Part shown: positions 17,101 through 25,737 of the stretch, piece after piece | Layout: every line of letters begins with the position of its first letter | How positions within the stretch are numbered: the first letter of the stretch is position 1 | Origin: Lysobacteraceae bacterium 2PB | GTDB lineage: Bacteria; Pseudomonadota; Gammaproteobacteria; Xanthomonadales; Xanthomonadaceae | NCBI GenBank assembly: GCA_005502915.1 | Contig: SCMT01000005.1 | Location: 124,001 to 188,000 of the forward strand | DNA length: 64,000 bases | Direction: 5' to 3' | Position numbers and translations under genes: made by a program | Notes under the pieces: model-generated | Told to the model about the DNA's origin: nothing | The model's database searches: none | Seen by the model: the letters and a program-made list of their open reading frames with translations, nothing else

Positions 17101-18056
17101 TGCCCGGCATGCACCTGAAGCTCCGAGGCTTCGAGCCGCCAGCCGTCGGGACCGGTGCGCCAGTGCGCCAGCGCCTGCAGCCGCGCGAACCCTGCCACCG
17201 GGGCATCGCGACCGTCACCCGACGCGCTGCCGCGCAGGCGCACGTCGCGCAGGTCGCCTTCGACCGCGATCGCGGTGACCTGGCGGCGCTGCACGGTGGC
17301 CCAGGCCGCGGCCGAGCCCCGGCCGGCATCGATGGTCACGCCGCCGACGCGCAGCAGCGACGACCAGACCGACAGGTCGGTGCGCTTGGCCGCCGCATAG
17401 AGACGGCCGTCGCCTCGTTCGCGATCGAAATCCAGCACCGCGTCCAGCGGCGCGACGCCGGGCTTGCGCCACGCGCGCAGGCCGGCACGCACGCGCTCGC
17501 CGCTCACCTGCAGGCGCACGTCGACTTCGGGCAGGGTGGTCTCGATGCCCAGCGACGGCGCGGAAATGCCCAGTCGCGCATCGATGACCTGCAGCTCGCC
17601 CAGGCCTTCCAGCGCGCTCAGCGGATCCTCGGTCTGCGCCTGCCCGGGCAGGCCGCGCACCTGCCAGCGGCCGTCGTCGGCGCGCTCTAGGGTCAGCGCG
17701 AGATTGCGCACGCGCAGTTCGGTGAACGAGCGACCGGGCAGCAGCCCGGCGTACTGCGAGACGAGGATCTCGGCCGCGCCGATCGACACCGCATCCTTGC
17801 CCGCGCCCACGCGCAGGCCGTCCAGGCGCAGCAGGGGCCCGCGCCGCGTCCACGCCGTTTCCACGGCATCGAACGTCACCGGCCGGCCGGCGCGCGCGCT
17901 CAACCATGCGGCGATGCGATCGGGATGACGCTCGGCCATCGGCAGCACCTGGCTGACGATGCCCGCGACCAGCGCGAGGAGCACGAGCGAGACCGCGGTG
18001 ACGTACCACAGGCCACGACGCGCCAGGCGCAGGCGGCGGCGCCAGGACGCCGGCAT
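14190..18056 (-). CDS. yhdP: AsmA-like intermembrane lipid transport protein YhdP
   Basis: A 1288-residue protein with one N-terminal membrane segment (GLWYVTAVSLVLLALVAGIVSQV) followed by a very long periplasmic region of repeated beta-strands, and ending in a C-terminal segment with GPVGAAVGAVANAVLQKPLG and the DUF3971/AsmA-type LPRRLTLDFRDFFSKGFAFNRFEG. YhdP together with TamB and YdbH carries phospholipids from the inner to the outer membrane in E. coli; ydbH is also in this window at 44101-46182. Length agrees with the family (about 1270). The start is 54 bp below rng on the same strand. Confidence 0.92.
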   Translation of the reverse strand: MPASWRRRLRLARRGLWYVTAVSLVLLALVAGIVSQVLPMAERHPDRIAAWLSARAGRPVTFDAVETAWTRRGPLLRLDGLRVGAGKDAVSIGAAEILVSQYAGLLPGRSFTELRVRNLALTLERADDGRWQVRGLPGQAQTEDPLSALEGLGELQVIDARLGISAPSLGIETTLPEVDVRLQVSGERVRAGLRAWRKPGVAPLDAVLDFDRERGDGRLYAAAKRTDLSVWSSLLRVGGVTIDAGRGSAAAWATVQRRQVTAIAVEGDLRDVRLRGSASGDGRDAPVAGFARLQALAHWRTGPDGWRLEASELQVHAGQDDRPQVLDGLVLAGGARYGLRAERIDAGPLFAVVALSDRLDPGLRRWMLAARPGAVLEGVRVGGVRGGAMRAEATIRDLHFDSVGHTPGLDDFGARLLGDANGYTLHFDPTTPMRFLWPTGFGAPHVVRLSGDAALWRDETAGWRVASPALRIDGVGYGADVRGGLWFQGDGTRPLIDLAADIHDAHVPVAKRFWPKHVMSPQVVRWLDTALIDGTVAGGRAVVSGDLDHWPFKPHDGKPALGVFDARATLRGAVIHFQPDWPEATRMDADVAFIGNGFSVGGKAALAEVGVREFSAGIADYGDALLGIDARADADAAKFLDLLKRSPLQREHGATLAKLSASGPASTRFSLRMPLKQQGARGRIDGQIDLRGVRLAESEWKLAFTGVQGTGRYDQDGFDAEGLRAQYDRQDGRLSLRAGPGHVRDRRQGFEAELDVSMTTDDLLDRSADLAWLKPHVGGRSRWTAAISIPSSALSGASTPAGAAARSPLAGVSRLQLRSDLVGTTLALPAPLDKAAGVALPSTIDLALPVEKGDIGIALGQRMALRARHAQGQLGIRAAFGTDRVDEAPPASGLVLGGRASTLDALGWVVLMRGGTSGSGLALRRVDVVADRLLLLGAQFPDTRLQLSPAGAQLNATLDGPALAGALQLPEGEGGTIAGRLQRLHWRAAPAGPAAPVLASAPAAGDFNPASVPAIQLRVDDLRLGAAALGEAQFRSRPTATGLEIVQFQTRAPKRRLDVAGEWTGRGAAARTRLSATLGSEDFGALLTDAGLGGRIAGGKGEMRFDAAWPGTPMAFQLGSLEGSLKVAVKDGRLVEIEPGGTGRVLGLLSVAQLPRRLTLDFRDFFSKGFAFNRFEGTVQFGGGSARSDDLAIDGPAATINIRGAANLRAQTFDQTIEVLPKAGNLLTAVGAIAGGPVGAAVGAVANAVLQKPLGQATAKNYRVTGPWKDPKVEVIERTPARPAPNSG

Positions 18057-18110
18057 CAGGCGCGTTCCTCCGCGCCCGCCCGCACCTCGTGCCGGCGGGC
18101 GATGTCGTGC

Positions 18111-19694
18111 TCAGAGCAGCACGACATCGAACTGCTCCTGGGTGTACTGCTCGTCCGCCTGGAAGCGGATGGTCTTGCCCAGGAATTCCTCCAGTTCGGC
18201 GACGGCGGCGGACTCCTCGTCGGTGATGCGCGCGACCACCTTCGGCGAGGCGATCACCAGCAGGCGCGCGGCCTCGAACTGGCGTACCGCGCGGGTGATC
18301 TCGCGGAAGATCTCGTAGGTCACGGTCTCGGCCGTCTTCAGCGTGCCGCGCCCGCCGCACTCGTGGCAGGGCTCGCTGAGCTGGCGCTGCAGGCTCTCGA
18401 CCGTGCGCTTGCGGGTCATCTCCACCAGGCCCAGCGGCGAGAAGTCGTAGACCGTGGTCTTGGCGTGGTCGCGGGCGAGCGATTTCTCCAGCGTGCGCAG
18501 CACCTGGCGGCGGTGCTCGGGATCGATCATGTCGATGAAGTCGATGATGATGATGCCGCCGAGATTGCGCAGGCGCAGTTGCCGCGCGACGGCCTGCGCC
18601 GCTTCGAGGTTGGTGCGGTAGACGGTTTCTTCGAGATTGCGCTGGCCGAGGAACGAGCCGGTGTTCACGTCGATCGTGGTCATCGCCTCGGTCTGGTCGA
18701 TGACGAGATAGCCGCCGGACTTCAGCGGCACTTCCTTGTCGAGCGCGCGCTGGATCTCGTCCTCCACGCCGTACAGGTCGAACACCGGGCGGGCGCCGCT
18801 GTAGTGCTCGATCTTCTCGGCCAGGCCGGGCATGTACTGCGCGGCGAAGGTGCGCAGGCGGTCGCAGGTCTCGCGCGAATCCACCTTGACCTTCTCCACG
18901 TCGCGGCGGATCAGGTCGCGCACCGCGCGCATCGGCAGGGTCAGGTCTTCGTACACGCACTGGCCGACGCGGGCCGTGCGCACGTTGTTCTCGATCAGCG
19001 ACAGCGCGCGGCCGAGATAGGCGATGTCCTCGGCGATGGCTTCGGCCGGCTGGCCTTCGGCATTGGTGCGCACGATGTAGCCATGCTGCGGCTGTCCGGC
19101 GGACGCGTCGGCGCTGGCCTGCGCGGCGACCAGCGACTTCAGGCGCTGGCGCTCGGTTTCGTCCTCGATGCGCGAGGACACGCCGACCACCTTCGACTGC
19201 GGCAGCAGCACGAGGTAGCGCGAGGGAATGCTGATCTGCGTGGTGAGCCGCGCGCCCTTGCTGCCGATCGGATCCTTGACCACCTGGACCACGATCTCCT
19301 GGCCTTCGCGCAGCAGCTCGGTGATCGGCGGTACCGGCGCATGCCCACCGCCGTTGCCGTTGCCGTTCGCCTGCGGCACCACGGCAGGCGGCGCGGTCGC
19401 GGCGCCGTCCTGCTCCAGCGGCGGCTCGGTGGTCGCCAGCGCGGTGTCGATGACCGGCGCGATCGCGGAACGGAAGATGTCGTTGGCGTGCAGGAACGCG
19501 GCGCGATCGAGGCCGATCTCGACGAAGGCCGCCTGCATGCCGGGCATCACCCGCTGCACCTTGCCCTTGTAGATGTTGCCGACCACGCCCCGGCGCCAGC
19601 CGCGCTCGATGTGCAGTTCCTGCAGCATGCCGTTCTCGACCACCGCGACGCGGGTCTCGCGCGGTGTGACGTTGACCAGGATCTCCTCGGTCAT
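18111..19694 (-). CDS. rng: Ribonuclease G
   Basis: A 527-residue endoribonuclease of the RNase E/G family that processes the 5' end of 16S rRNA and takes part in mRNA decay. It starts MTEEILVNVTPRETRVAVVENG, has the S1 region (GNIYKGKVQRVMPGMQAAFVEIGLDRAAFLH), the catalytic IDVNTG segment, and the zinc-link CHECGGRGT. A Gly/Asn/Pro-rich insert lies near residue 110, within or next to the S1 domain. Unlike RNase E there is no long C-terminal scaffold. Its ATG overlaps the end of maf by 4 bases, so the two are translationally coupled. Confidence 0.94.
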   Translation of the reverse strand: MTEEILVNVTPRETRVAVVENGMLQELHIERGWRRGVVGNIYKGKVQRVMPGMQAAFVEIGLDRAAFLHANDIFRSAIAPVIDTALATTEPPLEQDGAATAPPAVVPQANGNGNGGGHAPVPPITELLREGQEIVVQVVKDPIGSKGARLTTQISIPSRYLVLLPQSKVVGVSSRIEDETERQRLKSLVAAQASADASAGQPQHGYIVRTNAEGQPAEAIAEDIAYLGRALSLIENNVRTARVGQCVYEDLTLPMRAVRDLIRRDVEKVKVDSRETCDRLRTFAAQYMPGLAEKIEHYSGARPVFDLYGVEDEIQRALDKEVPLKSGGYLVIDQTEAMTTIDVNTGSFLGQRNLEETVYRTNLEAAQAVARQLRLRNLGGIIIIDFIDMIDPEHRRQVLRTLEKSLARDHAKTTVYDFSPLGLVEMTRKRTVESLQRQLSEPCHECGGRGTLKTAETVTYEIFREITRAVRQFEAARLLVIASPKVVARITDEESAAVAELEEFLGKTIRFQADEQYTQEQFDVVLL

Positions 19695-20296
19695 GGCGCG
19701 GCCTCCATGCGGCGGGACGCCCCCGGCGGCGGGAACAGGCCGAATTCGCGGAGCAGGCGCGCGGTCTCGAACAGCGGCAGGCCCATCACCCCGGACTGGC
19801 TGCCGGACAGATGCGCGACGAAGGCCTGCGCCATGCCCTGGATCGCGTAGGCCCCGGCCTTGCCGTCCCATTCGCCGGTGGCAAGGTAGGCGGCGATGTC
19901 GGCATCGGACAGCTCGGCGAAGCGCACTTCCGATTCGGACACGGCATGCAGCTCGCGTCCGGCGGAAACCAGCGACAGCGCCGAGATCACCCGGTGCGTG
20001 CGACCGGACAGGCTGCGCAGCATGTCGGCGGCATCGGCGGCATCGACGGGCTTGCCGTAGATGCGGTCGCCGAGGATCACCTCGGTGTCCGCGCCCAGCA
20101 CCAGCGCATCCGGCTGGCCGACGACCTTCAGCAGGCCTGCGCCGGCCTTTTCGCGCGCGACGCGGCGGACATAGTCCTCCGGCGGCTCGCCGGCGGCGGG
20201 GTGTTCGGGAATGTCGAGGTCGAGGATGCCGAAGTCGAGTCCGAGCATCCTTAACAATTCGCGACGGCGGGGAGATTTCGAGGCGAGATGCAGCAT
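19691..20296 (-). CDS. maf: Maf-like nucleoside triphosphate pyrophosphatase
   Basis: A 201-residue protein read from ATG at 20296, where the family motif LASKSPRRRELLRMLG begins. Maf/YhdE proteins hydrolyse dTTP, UTP and related or modified nucleotides to monophosphates, limiting their misincorporation. The signature stretches DYVRRVAREKA, LVLGADTEVILGDRIYGKP and GEWDGKAGAYAIQG are all present. It is the first gene of the maf-rng-yhdP-tldD run and is divergent from the SIMPL gene, with 107 bp between them for two promoters. Confidence 0.92.
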   Translation of the reverse strand: MLHLASKSPRRRELLRMLGLDFGILDLDIPEHPAAGEPPEDYVRRVAREKAGAGLLKVVGQPDALVLGADTEVILGDRIYGKPVDAADAADMLRSLSGRTHRVISALSLVSAGRELHAVSESEVRFAELSDADIAAYLATGEWDGKAGAYAIQGMAQAFVAHLSGSQSGVMGLPLFETARLLREFGLFPPPGASRRMEAAP

Positions 20297-20403
20297 GCGG
20301 GTAGGATACCCTGCGGAGCCTCGCTGCCCGCATGGGCCAAAGGACAACCCCGCCCCGCCTTACAGGACGTTCACTCGCCGGCCCACCCACAAGGAGACCC
20401 AAG

Positions 20404-21162
20404 ATGGTACGCCGCTCCGCTTTCCCCCACGCCCTGCCCCGCGTCTTCGCCTTCGCGCTCGCCGCCGCTTTCACCGGACTTCTCGCCACGGGCCCCGCCA
20501 TGACCGCCTCCGCACAGACCCCCAGCGTCGCCACCGACGGCACCCTGCTCCAGATCAGCGCCGACGCCAGCGCCAGCCGCGTGCCCGACGTCGCCACCCT
20601 GTCCACCGGCGTGGTCACCCAGTCCGCCGATGCCAACTCCGCGCTGAAGGCCAACGCCGAGCAGATGAACAAGGTCATGGCCGCGGTGAAGGCCGCCGGG
20701 ATCGCCGAGCGCGACATCCAGACCAGCGGCATCAGCATCCAGCCGCAGTACCGCTACGCAGAGAACCAGCCGCCGACGATCACCGGCTACCAGGCCAGCA
20801 ACACCGTGAACCTCAAGGTCCGCGACATCGGCAAGCTCGGCAAGGTGCTCGACGCCCTGGTCGCCAGCGGCGCCAACCAGGTCAACGGCCCGAACTTCGA
20901 GATCGACCAGCCCGAATCGGCCTACGACGAAGCCCGCCGCAACGCGCTGAAGAAGGCGCAGGACCGCGCCGAGATGTACGCGAAGACGCTCGGCCTGCGC
21001 GTGCGCCGCATCGTCAGCATCAGCGAAGGCGGCGACTTCCAGCCGCCGCGCCCGATGCCGATGATGAAGATGGCGATGGCCGAGGCGCAGGACACCCCGG
21101 TCTCGCCGGGCGAAACCTCGCTGTCGGCCACGGTCAACGTGGTGTTCGAACTCGGCAAGTAA
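20404..21162 (+). CDS. Periplasmic SIMPL-domain (DUF541) protein
   Basis: A 252-residue secreted protein with a signal peptide of about 36 residues (FAFALAAAFTGLLATGPAMTASAQ) and one SIMPL/DUF541 domain. The family pattern is clear: LQISADASASRVPDVATL at the start, IQTSGISIQPQYRY and the ending TVNVVFELGK. The ATG follows AAGGAGACCC at good spacing. Members such as E. coli YggE have been linked to oxidative stress tolerance and channel-like assemblies, but no biochemical activity is established. Confidence 0.85.
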   Translation: MVRRSAFPHALPRVFAFALAAAFTGLLATGPAMTASAQTPSVATDGTLLQISADASASRVPDVATLSTGVVTQSADANSALKANAEQMNKVMAAVKAAGIAERDIQTSGISIQPQYRYAENQPPTITGYQASNTVNLKVRDIGKLGKVLDALVASGANQVNGPNFEIDQPESAYDEARRNALKKAQDRAEMYAKTLGLRVRRIVSISEGGDFQPPRPMPMMKMAMAEAQDTPVSPGETSLSATVNVVFELGK

Positions 21163-21185
21163 GCCGGCCAACGCACAGCGAGTCC

Positions 21186-21213
21186 ACGACACCCGCCGCG
21201 AGGCGGGTGTCGT
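21186..21213 (+). terminator. Terminator after the SIMPL gene
   Basis: A perfect 12-bp stem (acgacacccgcc with ggcgggtgtcgt) and GCGA loop, followed by cgtttgc, 24 bases after the stop. Confidence 0.65.
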
Positions 21214-21340
21214 CGTTTGCGGCATCGCCATTCGAGGCGGGAAGCGGACATCCACCGGCGCGGAAAATTTTTCGCAGGACGCAACCCCGCGCATCGCGCG
21301 GGCACGTTTGCATCGCTGTCCCAACCGACGGAGGTGCCCC

Positions 21341-22033
21341 ATGGTCCTGACCCAACGCCACCCCAGTGCACATGGACTGCACGACGCCATCGCCCGCATC
21401 CAGCCCGCGCGCGTGCTGGGCATCGCCGGTGCGATCACCCTCAACGCCACCGCACTGATGTTGCTGCTGGTACCGGTGTCGCCGCCGGCCATGATCGCGG
21501 AGATGCAGGAGAAGATCGAAATCCAGTTCATCGAGGCGAAACAGCCGCCACCGCCGCAACCTCCCGTCGTCGAGGTGAAGAAGCAGCCCGTCCGCACCAC
21601 CACGCCGACGCCGCCCGTCCGCACGCAACCGCAGACGCAGGTGCAGACCCAGTCCGAAGCGCCGGTGGTCGACGGCGGCACCGAGTACGTGCCGCCGGCC
21701 GATCCGGTGATCGACACCGGCCCGATCGGCCCGCCGGACATCGGCCCGCAGCCGAGCACGCGCCTGGAGTACGCCTCGGCACCGGCACCGGCGTATCCGC
21801 CCGAAGCGCTGGCGCGCGAGCTGGAAGGCACGGTGATGCTGAAGGTGCTGGTGGACGTGGACGGTTCGCCGCTGTCGGTGGAGATCGAGCGCAGCAGCGG
21901 CCATCGCAGGCTCGACGACGCGGCGCGCCGCCAGGTGCTGCGCAAGTGGAAGTTCAGGCCTGCGATCAAGGACGGCCAGGCCATCCAGGTCTACGGCATC
22001 GTTCCGGTGAGTTTCACCCTGACCCGCGGCTGA
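21341..22033 (+). CDS. TonB-family energy transducer
   Basis: A 230-residue protein read from ATG at 21341, preceded by GGAGGTG; an upstream ATG at 21308 lacks a ribosome site. It has a single N-terminal membrane segment (VLGIAGAITLNATALMLLLVPV), a Pro/Gln/Val/Thr-rich linker (residues about 65-130), and a C-terminal TonB domain (YPPEALARELEGTVMLKVLVDVDG, ending WKFRPAIKDGQAIQVYGIVPVSFTL). It would link the proton motive force to outer-membrane receptors. No exbB or exbD lies next to it. The gene ends before a strong terminator. Confidence 0.87.
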   Translation: MVLTQRHPSAHGLHDAIARIQPARVLGIAGAITLNATALMLLLVPVSPPAMIAEMQEKIEIQFIEAKQPPPPQPPVVEVKKQPVRTTTPTPPVRTQPQTQVQTQSEAPVVDGGTEYVPPADPVIDTGPIGPPDIGPQPSTRLEYASAPAPAYPPEALARELEGTVMLKVLVDVDGSPLSVEIERSSGHRRLDDAARRQVLRKWKFRPAIKDGQAIQVYGIVPVSFTLTRG

Positions 22034-22110
22034 CGTCGCCGCGCGACGCCCCCCCTCCTGCTCCTGTGCGTGTGACCTGTGTGATGAAGTGAGAGCCCCT
22101 CGGCATGTTC

Positions 22111-22142
22111 GCCGCCGGTCGCAGGACCGGCGGCATTTTTTT
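22111..22142 (+). terminator. Strong terminator after the TonB-like gene
   Basis: A perfect 10-bp stem (gccgccggtc with gaccggcggc) and GCAG loop, followed by attttttt. It ends about 78 bases after the stop of the TonB-like gene. Confidence 0.85.
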
Positions 22143-22250
22143 GTCCGGCACGGCGCGGATCTCCGTTCCACCAATGAATCCAATCAGGCATGGATAGACG
22201 AATCGTTGCCTGAGACACTCGCAATCCTTCCCTCTCCCCGGAATGATCCG

Positions 22251-23324
22251 ATGACCACCCTGTTCACGCCGCTCCAGGCAGGCGACCTGCACCTGCCCAA
22301 CCGCATCCTCATGGCGCCCCTCACCCGCTGCCGTGCCGAGGACGACCATGTCCCCGGTGCGCTGATCGCCGAGTACTACGCCCAGCGCGCCAGTGCGGGC
22401 CTGATCATCGCGGAAGCGACGATGGCGATGCCGGGCAATTCCGCGTTCTGGCGCGAGCCCGGCATCCACAGCGAGGCGCAGGTCGCCGGCTGGAAGCGCG
22501 CGACCGATGCCGTGCACGCCGCCGGCGGCCGCATCGTGCTGCAGATCTGGCATGGCGGACGCGCCTGTCATCCGGACCTCAACGACGGTGCGCAGCCGGT
22601 CGCGCCCAGCGCGCTGCGCATCGAGAACGACCAGGTGTACACGCCGAAGGGCAAGGTCGATTACGTGGTGCCGCGCGCGCTCGACGACGCGGAATTGCCC
22701 GGCATCGTCGAAGGCTTCGCGCATGCCGCGCGCAATGCGAAGGCCGCGGGTTTCGACGGCGTGGAAGTGCATGGTGCGAACGGCTACCTGCTCGACGAAT
22801 TCCTGCGCGATGGCACCAACCGGCGCAGCGGCCCGTACGGCGGCGACATCGCGAACCGCGCGCGCCTGCTGCTGGAAGTGCTGGAGGCCGTCTGCGGCGT
22901 GTGGGGCAGCCATCGCGTGGGCCTGCGCGTGTCGCCGCTCAACAGCTACAACGACATGCGCGACAGCGACCCGGTCGGACTGGTGCGCTGGCTCGGCAAG
23001 CGCCTGAACGACTTCGACCTGGCCTACTGGCACGTGATGCGCGGGGATTTCTTCGGCCAGCAGACCGGCGACGTGATGACCCCGGCGCGCGAGGCCTTCG
23101 GTGGCGTGCTGATCGGCAACATGGGCTACGACGCGGACGAAGCCGAGGCGGCGATCGCGGCGGGCCAGGTCGACGCCGTCGCCTTCGGCAAGCCCTTCAT
23201 CTCCAATCCCGACCTGCCCGAACGGATCCGCGACGGCCTGCCGCTCGCCGAACCCGACCAGGCCACGTTCTACACCTGGGACGCGAAGGGCTACACGGAC
23301 TATCCCCGCTACGCCGCGCCCTGA
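22251..23324 (+). CDS. Old yellow enzyme family ene-reductase (NADH:flavin oxidoreductase)
   Basis: A 357-residue FMN enzyme read from ATG at 22251. It shows LFTPLQAGDLHLPNRILMAPLTRCRA at the start, LQIWHGGRACH, the GFDGVEVHGANGYLLDEFLRDGTNRR stretch that binds substrate and flavin (His/Asn type), and DAVAFGKPFISNPDLPERI at the end. Such enzymes reduce activated C=C bonds, including N-ethylmaleimide-like and xenobiotic substrates, using NAD(P)H. It is a single gene with a terminator before it and a convergent lipoprotein gene after. Confidence 0.92.
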   Translation: MTTLFTPLQAGDLHLPNRILMAPLTRCRAEDDHVPGALIAEYYAQRASAGLIIAEATMAMPGNSAFWREPGIHSEAQVAGWKRATDAVHAAGGRIVLQIWHGGRACHPDLNDGAQPVAPSALRIENDQVYTPKGKVDYVVPRALDDAELPGIVEGFAHAARNAKAAGFDGVEVHGANGYLLDEFLRDGTNRRSGPYGGDIANRARLLLEVLEAVCGVWGSHRVGLRVSPLNSYNDMRDSDPVGLVRWLGKRLNDFDLAYWHVMRGDFFGQQTGDVMTPAREAFGGVLIGNMGYDADEAEAAIAAGQVDAVAFGKPFISNPDLPERIRDGLPLAEPDQATFYTWDAKGYTDYPRYAAP

Positions 23325-23357
23325 CGGGCGCGACGCCGACGGGTCAGTCGGCTCGAT

Positions 23358-23382
23358 CGCTGGATCAGTCAGTGATCCAGCG
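23358..23382. terminator. Inverted repeat between convergent genes
   Basis: cgctggatca and tgatccagcg pair around a 5-base loop. The stop of the lipoprotein gene (23365-23367) lies within it, and the stop of the ene-reductase gene is 34 bases away on the other side. No T tract is seen, so the terminator role is uncertain. Confidence 0.35.
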
Positions 23383-25422
23383 CACGTCCGACAGGCACCA
23401 CGACAGGCTGCCGCTGGTCTTGTAGGTCCAGTTGTAGCGACGCCACGGCGAGTTGCGATACGCGCTCAGCCCGCTGGCCGGGCCGGCCGGGCGCGTCCAC
23501 TCGTTGGTTTCGTAGTCGTAGGTGCGGTACAGCTCGTTCGCGGCCTCGGCCAGGGTCGCGTCGGGCTGGCCGGTCAGGCGGCTGAAGTAGTACGCCCAGG
23601 CCATCGCGCCGCCCACCGACAGCGCGTGCTCGGGGCCAGCGCCATCGGCGGCGTAGGTCGAACCATCGACCAGGGTCACGTAGTCGACCAGGCGCAGGTT
23701 CTCCGGCACGTTGGTGTACACCGTGCGCTGCGAAGGCGAGTAGGACTTCGCGCCGTACTTCAGTGCGTTGCCGGTGCGGCGGATGAAGTGCGCGATCTCG
23801 GCGTTGTCGGTGAGCACGTAGGCGCGCACCATCGGATCGATCACGAAGGGCGTCTGCCAGAAGCTGACCAGCAGGCTGCCGCTGGGGCCGTTGCCCTCCT
23901 GGCTGCCGTATTTCCACAGGCCGCCGTCGACGCGGTTCGCCGGCAGTGCGCCGCCAGCGCCGTTCTGGTGCCAGATCAGGTTGGTGGTGAGCGTGACGAC
24001 GCGCTCGCGATAGGTCTGCGTGGCGCCGGCCTTGTAGGGCACGTCGCCGAACAGTTCATAGCCCACGACCAGGCCCGACAGCTTGATGCCGACGTGGCGT
24101 TCCGTGTAACTGCTGCCCGTCGACCAGCGGTCGGGTTCGTCGTTGGCGTCCTGCTGCGCCTTCGCGGCGAGCCGCGCGCCGTCCTTCGCCAGGTCGTCGC
24201 CGGTGGTCCAGTGCGAGTAGGCCAGGCCTTCGGAATAGCTGTACATCGCGCCGTTCGCGCCGATGTAACCGGAGGGGTTGGGATTCTTGAGGCGGAACGT
24301 GCCGACCGCGCTGTTCGGCGTGGTGCCCTCGGGATAGAGGTTGACGCGGTAGTACTCGCCGGCGCGCACCGACTCGCGCAGCGCCTTGAAGGAACCGCTG
24401 CGGAAATACAGGCCGTAGAACGCCGACACGCGGTCGTACAGCCAGGGCTCGCCCTCGGCGGCCTTGTACGGCGTCTGGTTCGCCGTGGTGACGCGCGGAT
24501 CGTCTTCGTTGATGTGCGCGTAGAAGAAGTTCTTCGACGCGTACATCTGCTCGCGGTATTCGGGATAGTGCTCGGTCGCGTCCATCACCGCCGGATCGTC
24601 GCGGGTCGGGGCGATGTCCTGGTGGAACGGACGCATCGGGCCGAGGCGCAGCAGGCCCTTGCTCAGCACCGACGACGGCAGCACGGCGTAGACGCGCGGC
24701 TCGGACACGCCGTCGCCGGCGATGAAGCTGCCCGTGGTCACCGGCTGCCAGCCGTTGCGCGGATTCTCCAGCGACGGACGCGATTGCGTGCGGTCGCTGA
24801 AGCCCCATTCGACGCGGATGGTTTCGGCGTTGGGATGGACCACGCCGAGCGCGCGGCGGATCTGGATGCGCGCCACGCGCACCGAGGTGTTGTCCAGCGC
24901 GGCGGTGTTGATGTGGCGCCACGGCGTGAGCTGTTCGACGAACGCCGGGATCTCCTGGCCGCGCGCGTCGAGCACGCGCACTTTCGACAGGCCGGCCTGG
25001 GTGATCGACCCGCGCGGGAACGGCAGGCCGAAGGTGATGAGCTGTTCACTGCCGGCGGCCACGCCCTCGACCGGGTGCAGGCGGACCTCGACGACGCCAT
25101 GCAGTTCGGCGGCGGGCATCAGCGGCTTGATCACGCGCGGACCCAGCGCGGCGGCCAGCACCTGCAGGTCGGCCTGCAGGCTGGGCGGCGCGGCGGCGAC
25201 GGGTCGCCCGACCCACGGCTGCGGGCGCGGACGCACGGGATCGGTCGAATCGACCGGGGAGGATCTCGCGGCGGGAGCCGCGACGGTGGCCTGGCGGGAG
25301 GCGGAATCGGCGGTGCAGGCACTCAGGGTCGAGGCGGCGGCGATCAGGCCGATGAGGGCCGGCCGAAGCAGGGGCGCGGACGACACGGCCGGCATCGGGA
25401 ACAGCTTCAGGAACAGGGGCAT
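23365..25422 (-). CDS. Large secreted lipoprotein of unknown function, possible carbohydrate-active enzyme
   Basis: A 685-residue protein with a lipoprotein signal (GLIAAASTLSAC, lipid-attachment Cys near residue 36). After a Pro-rich linker comes a beta-rich region with LITFGLPFPRGSITQAGLSK and RVARIQIRRALGVVHP, reminiscent of RIFT-barrel N-terminal domains of exo-rhamnogalacturonan-lyase-like proteins. The rest is rich in Trp and Tyr and looks helical (GLWKYGSQEGNGPSGSLLVS, GGAMAWAYYFSRLTGQPD), as in alpha/alpha toroid folds. I do not recognise a defined family and no catalytic residues can be assigned. A cell-surface polysaccharide-degrading role is only a guess. Confidence 0.55.
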   Translation of the reverse strand: MPLFLKLFPMPAVSSAPLLRPALIGLIAAASTLSACTADSASRQATVAAPAARSSPVDSTDPVRPRPQPWVGRPVAAAPPSLQADLQVLAAALGPRVIKPLMPAAELHGVVEVRLHPVEGVAAGSEQLITFGLPFPRGSITQAGLSKVRVLDARGQEIPAFVEQLTPWRHINTAALDNTSVRVARIQIRRALGVVHPNAETIRVEWGFSDRTQSRPSLENPRNGWQPVTTGSFIAGDGVSEPRVYAVLPSSVLSKGLLRLGPMRPFHQDIAPTRDDPAVMDATEHYPEYREQMYASKNFFYAHINEDDPRVTTANQTPYKAAEGEPWLYDRVSAFYGLYFRSGSFKALRESVRAGEYYRVNLYPEGTTPNSAVGTFRLKNPNPSGYIGANGAMYSYSEGLAYSHWTTGDDLAKDGARLAAKAQQDANDEPDRWSTGSSYTERHVGIKLSGLVVGYELFGDVPYKAGATQTYRERVVTLTTNLIWHQNGAGGALPANRVDGGLWKYGSQEGNGPSGSLLVSFWQTPFVIDPMVRAYVLTDNAEIAHFIRRTGNALKYGAKSYSPSQRTVYTNVPENLRLVDYVTLVDGSTYAADGAGPEHALSVGGAMAWAYYFSRLTGQPDATLAEAANELYRTYDYETNEWTRPAGPASGLSAYRNSPWRRYNWTYKTSGSLSWCLSDVRWITD

Positions 25423-25737
25423 GGCATCTCACCTCTCGCCCGGGTCGCGCGTCATCGTGCGCCCGGATCTTGTCTGGAACGGGGACGCTGCCGGGCCGCG
25501 GGGGCGATCCGGCTGCGGTGGCCTGGCTGCTGCGGCAGCGCAGCAATGGGCGCATGAAGCCAGCGAATGAGGACGAAAACCGTGATTGCCGTCGCCATGG
25601 ACCGGACCAATCGTGGATCGACCTCGTCCACACGGGCCCGATCACGGGGCGCGAGCGACGATCATCACGCTTTCAGGCGGTATCCGCCACCGGATGCGCC
25701 TGCAGGGGCGGGCGATGCCGCGATGCCAGGCGCGCGG
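25423..25737. other. 315-bp intergenic region without a recognised gene
   Basis: It lies upstream of the lipoprotein gene at 23365-25422 and downstream of rlmH at 25738. It should contain the lipoprotein promoter. I see no convincing small gene, RNA or repeat in it. Confidence 0.5.

Noticed and set aside
14094-17690. A plus-strand open frame of 1198 codons opposite yhdP
   Set aside because: It is antisense to the well-supported yhdP gene and has shadow-like composition.
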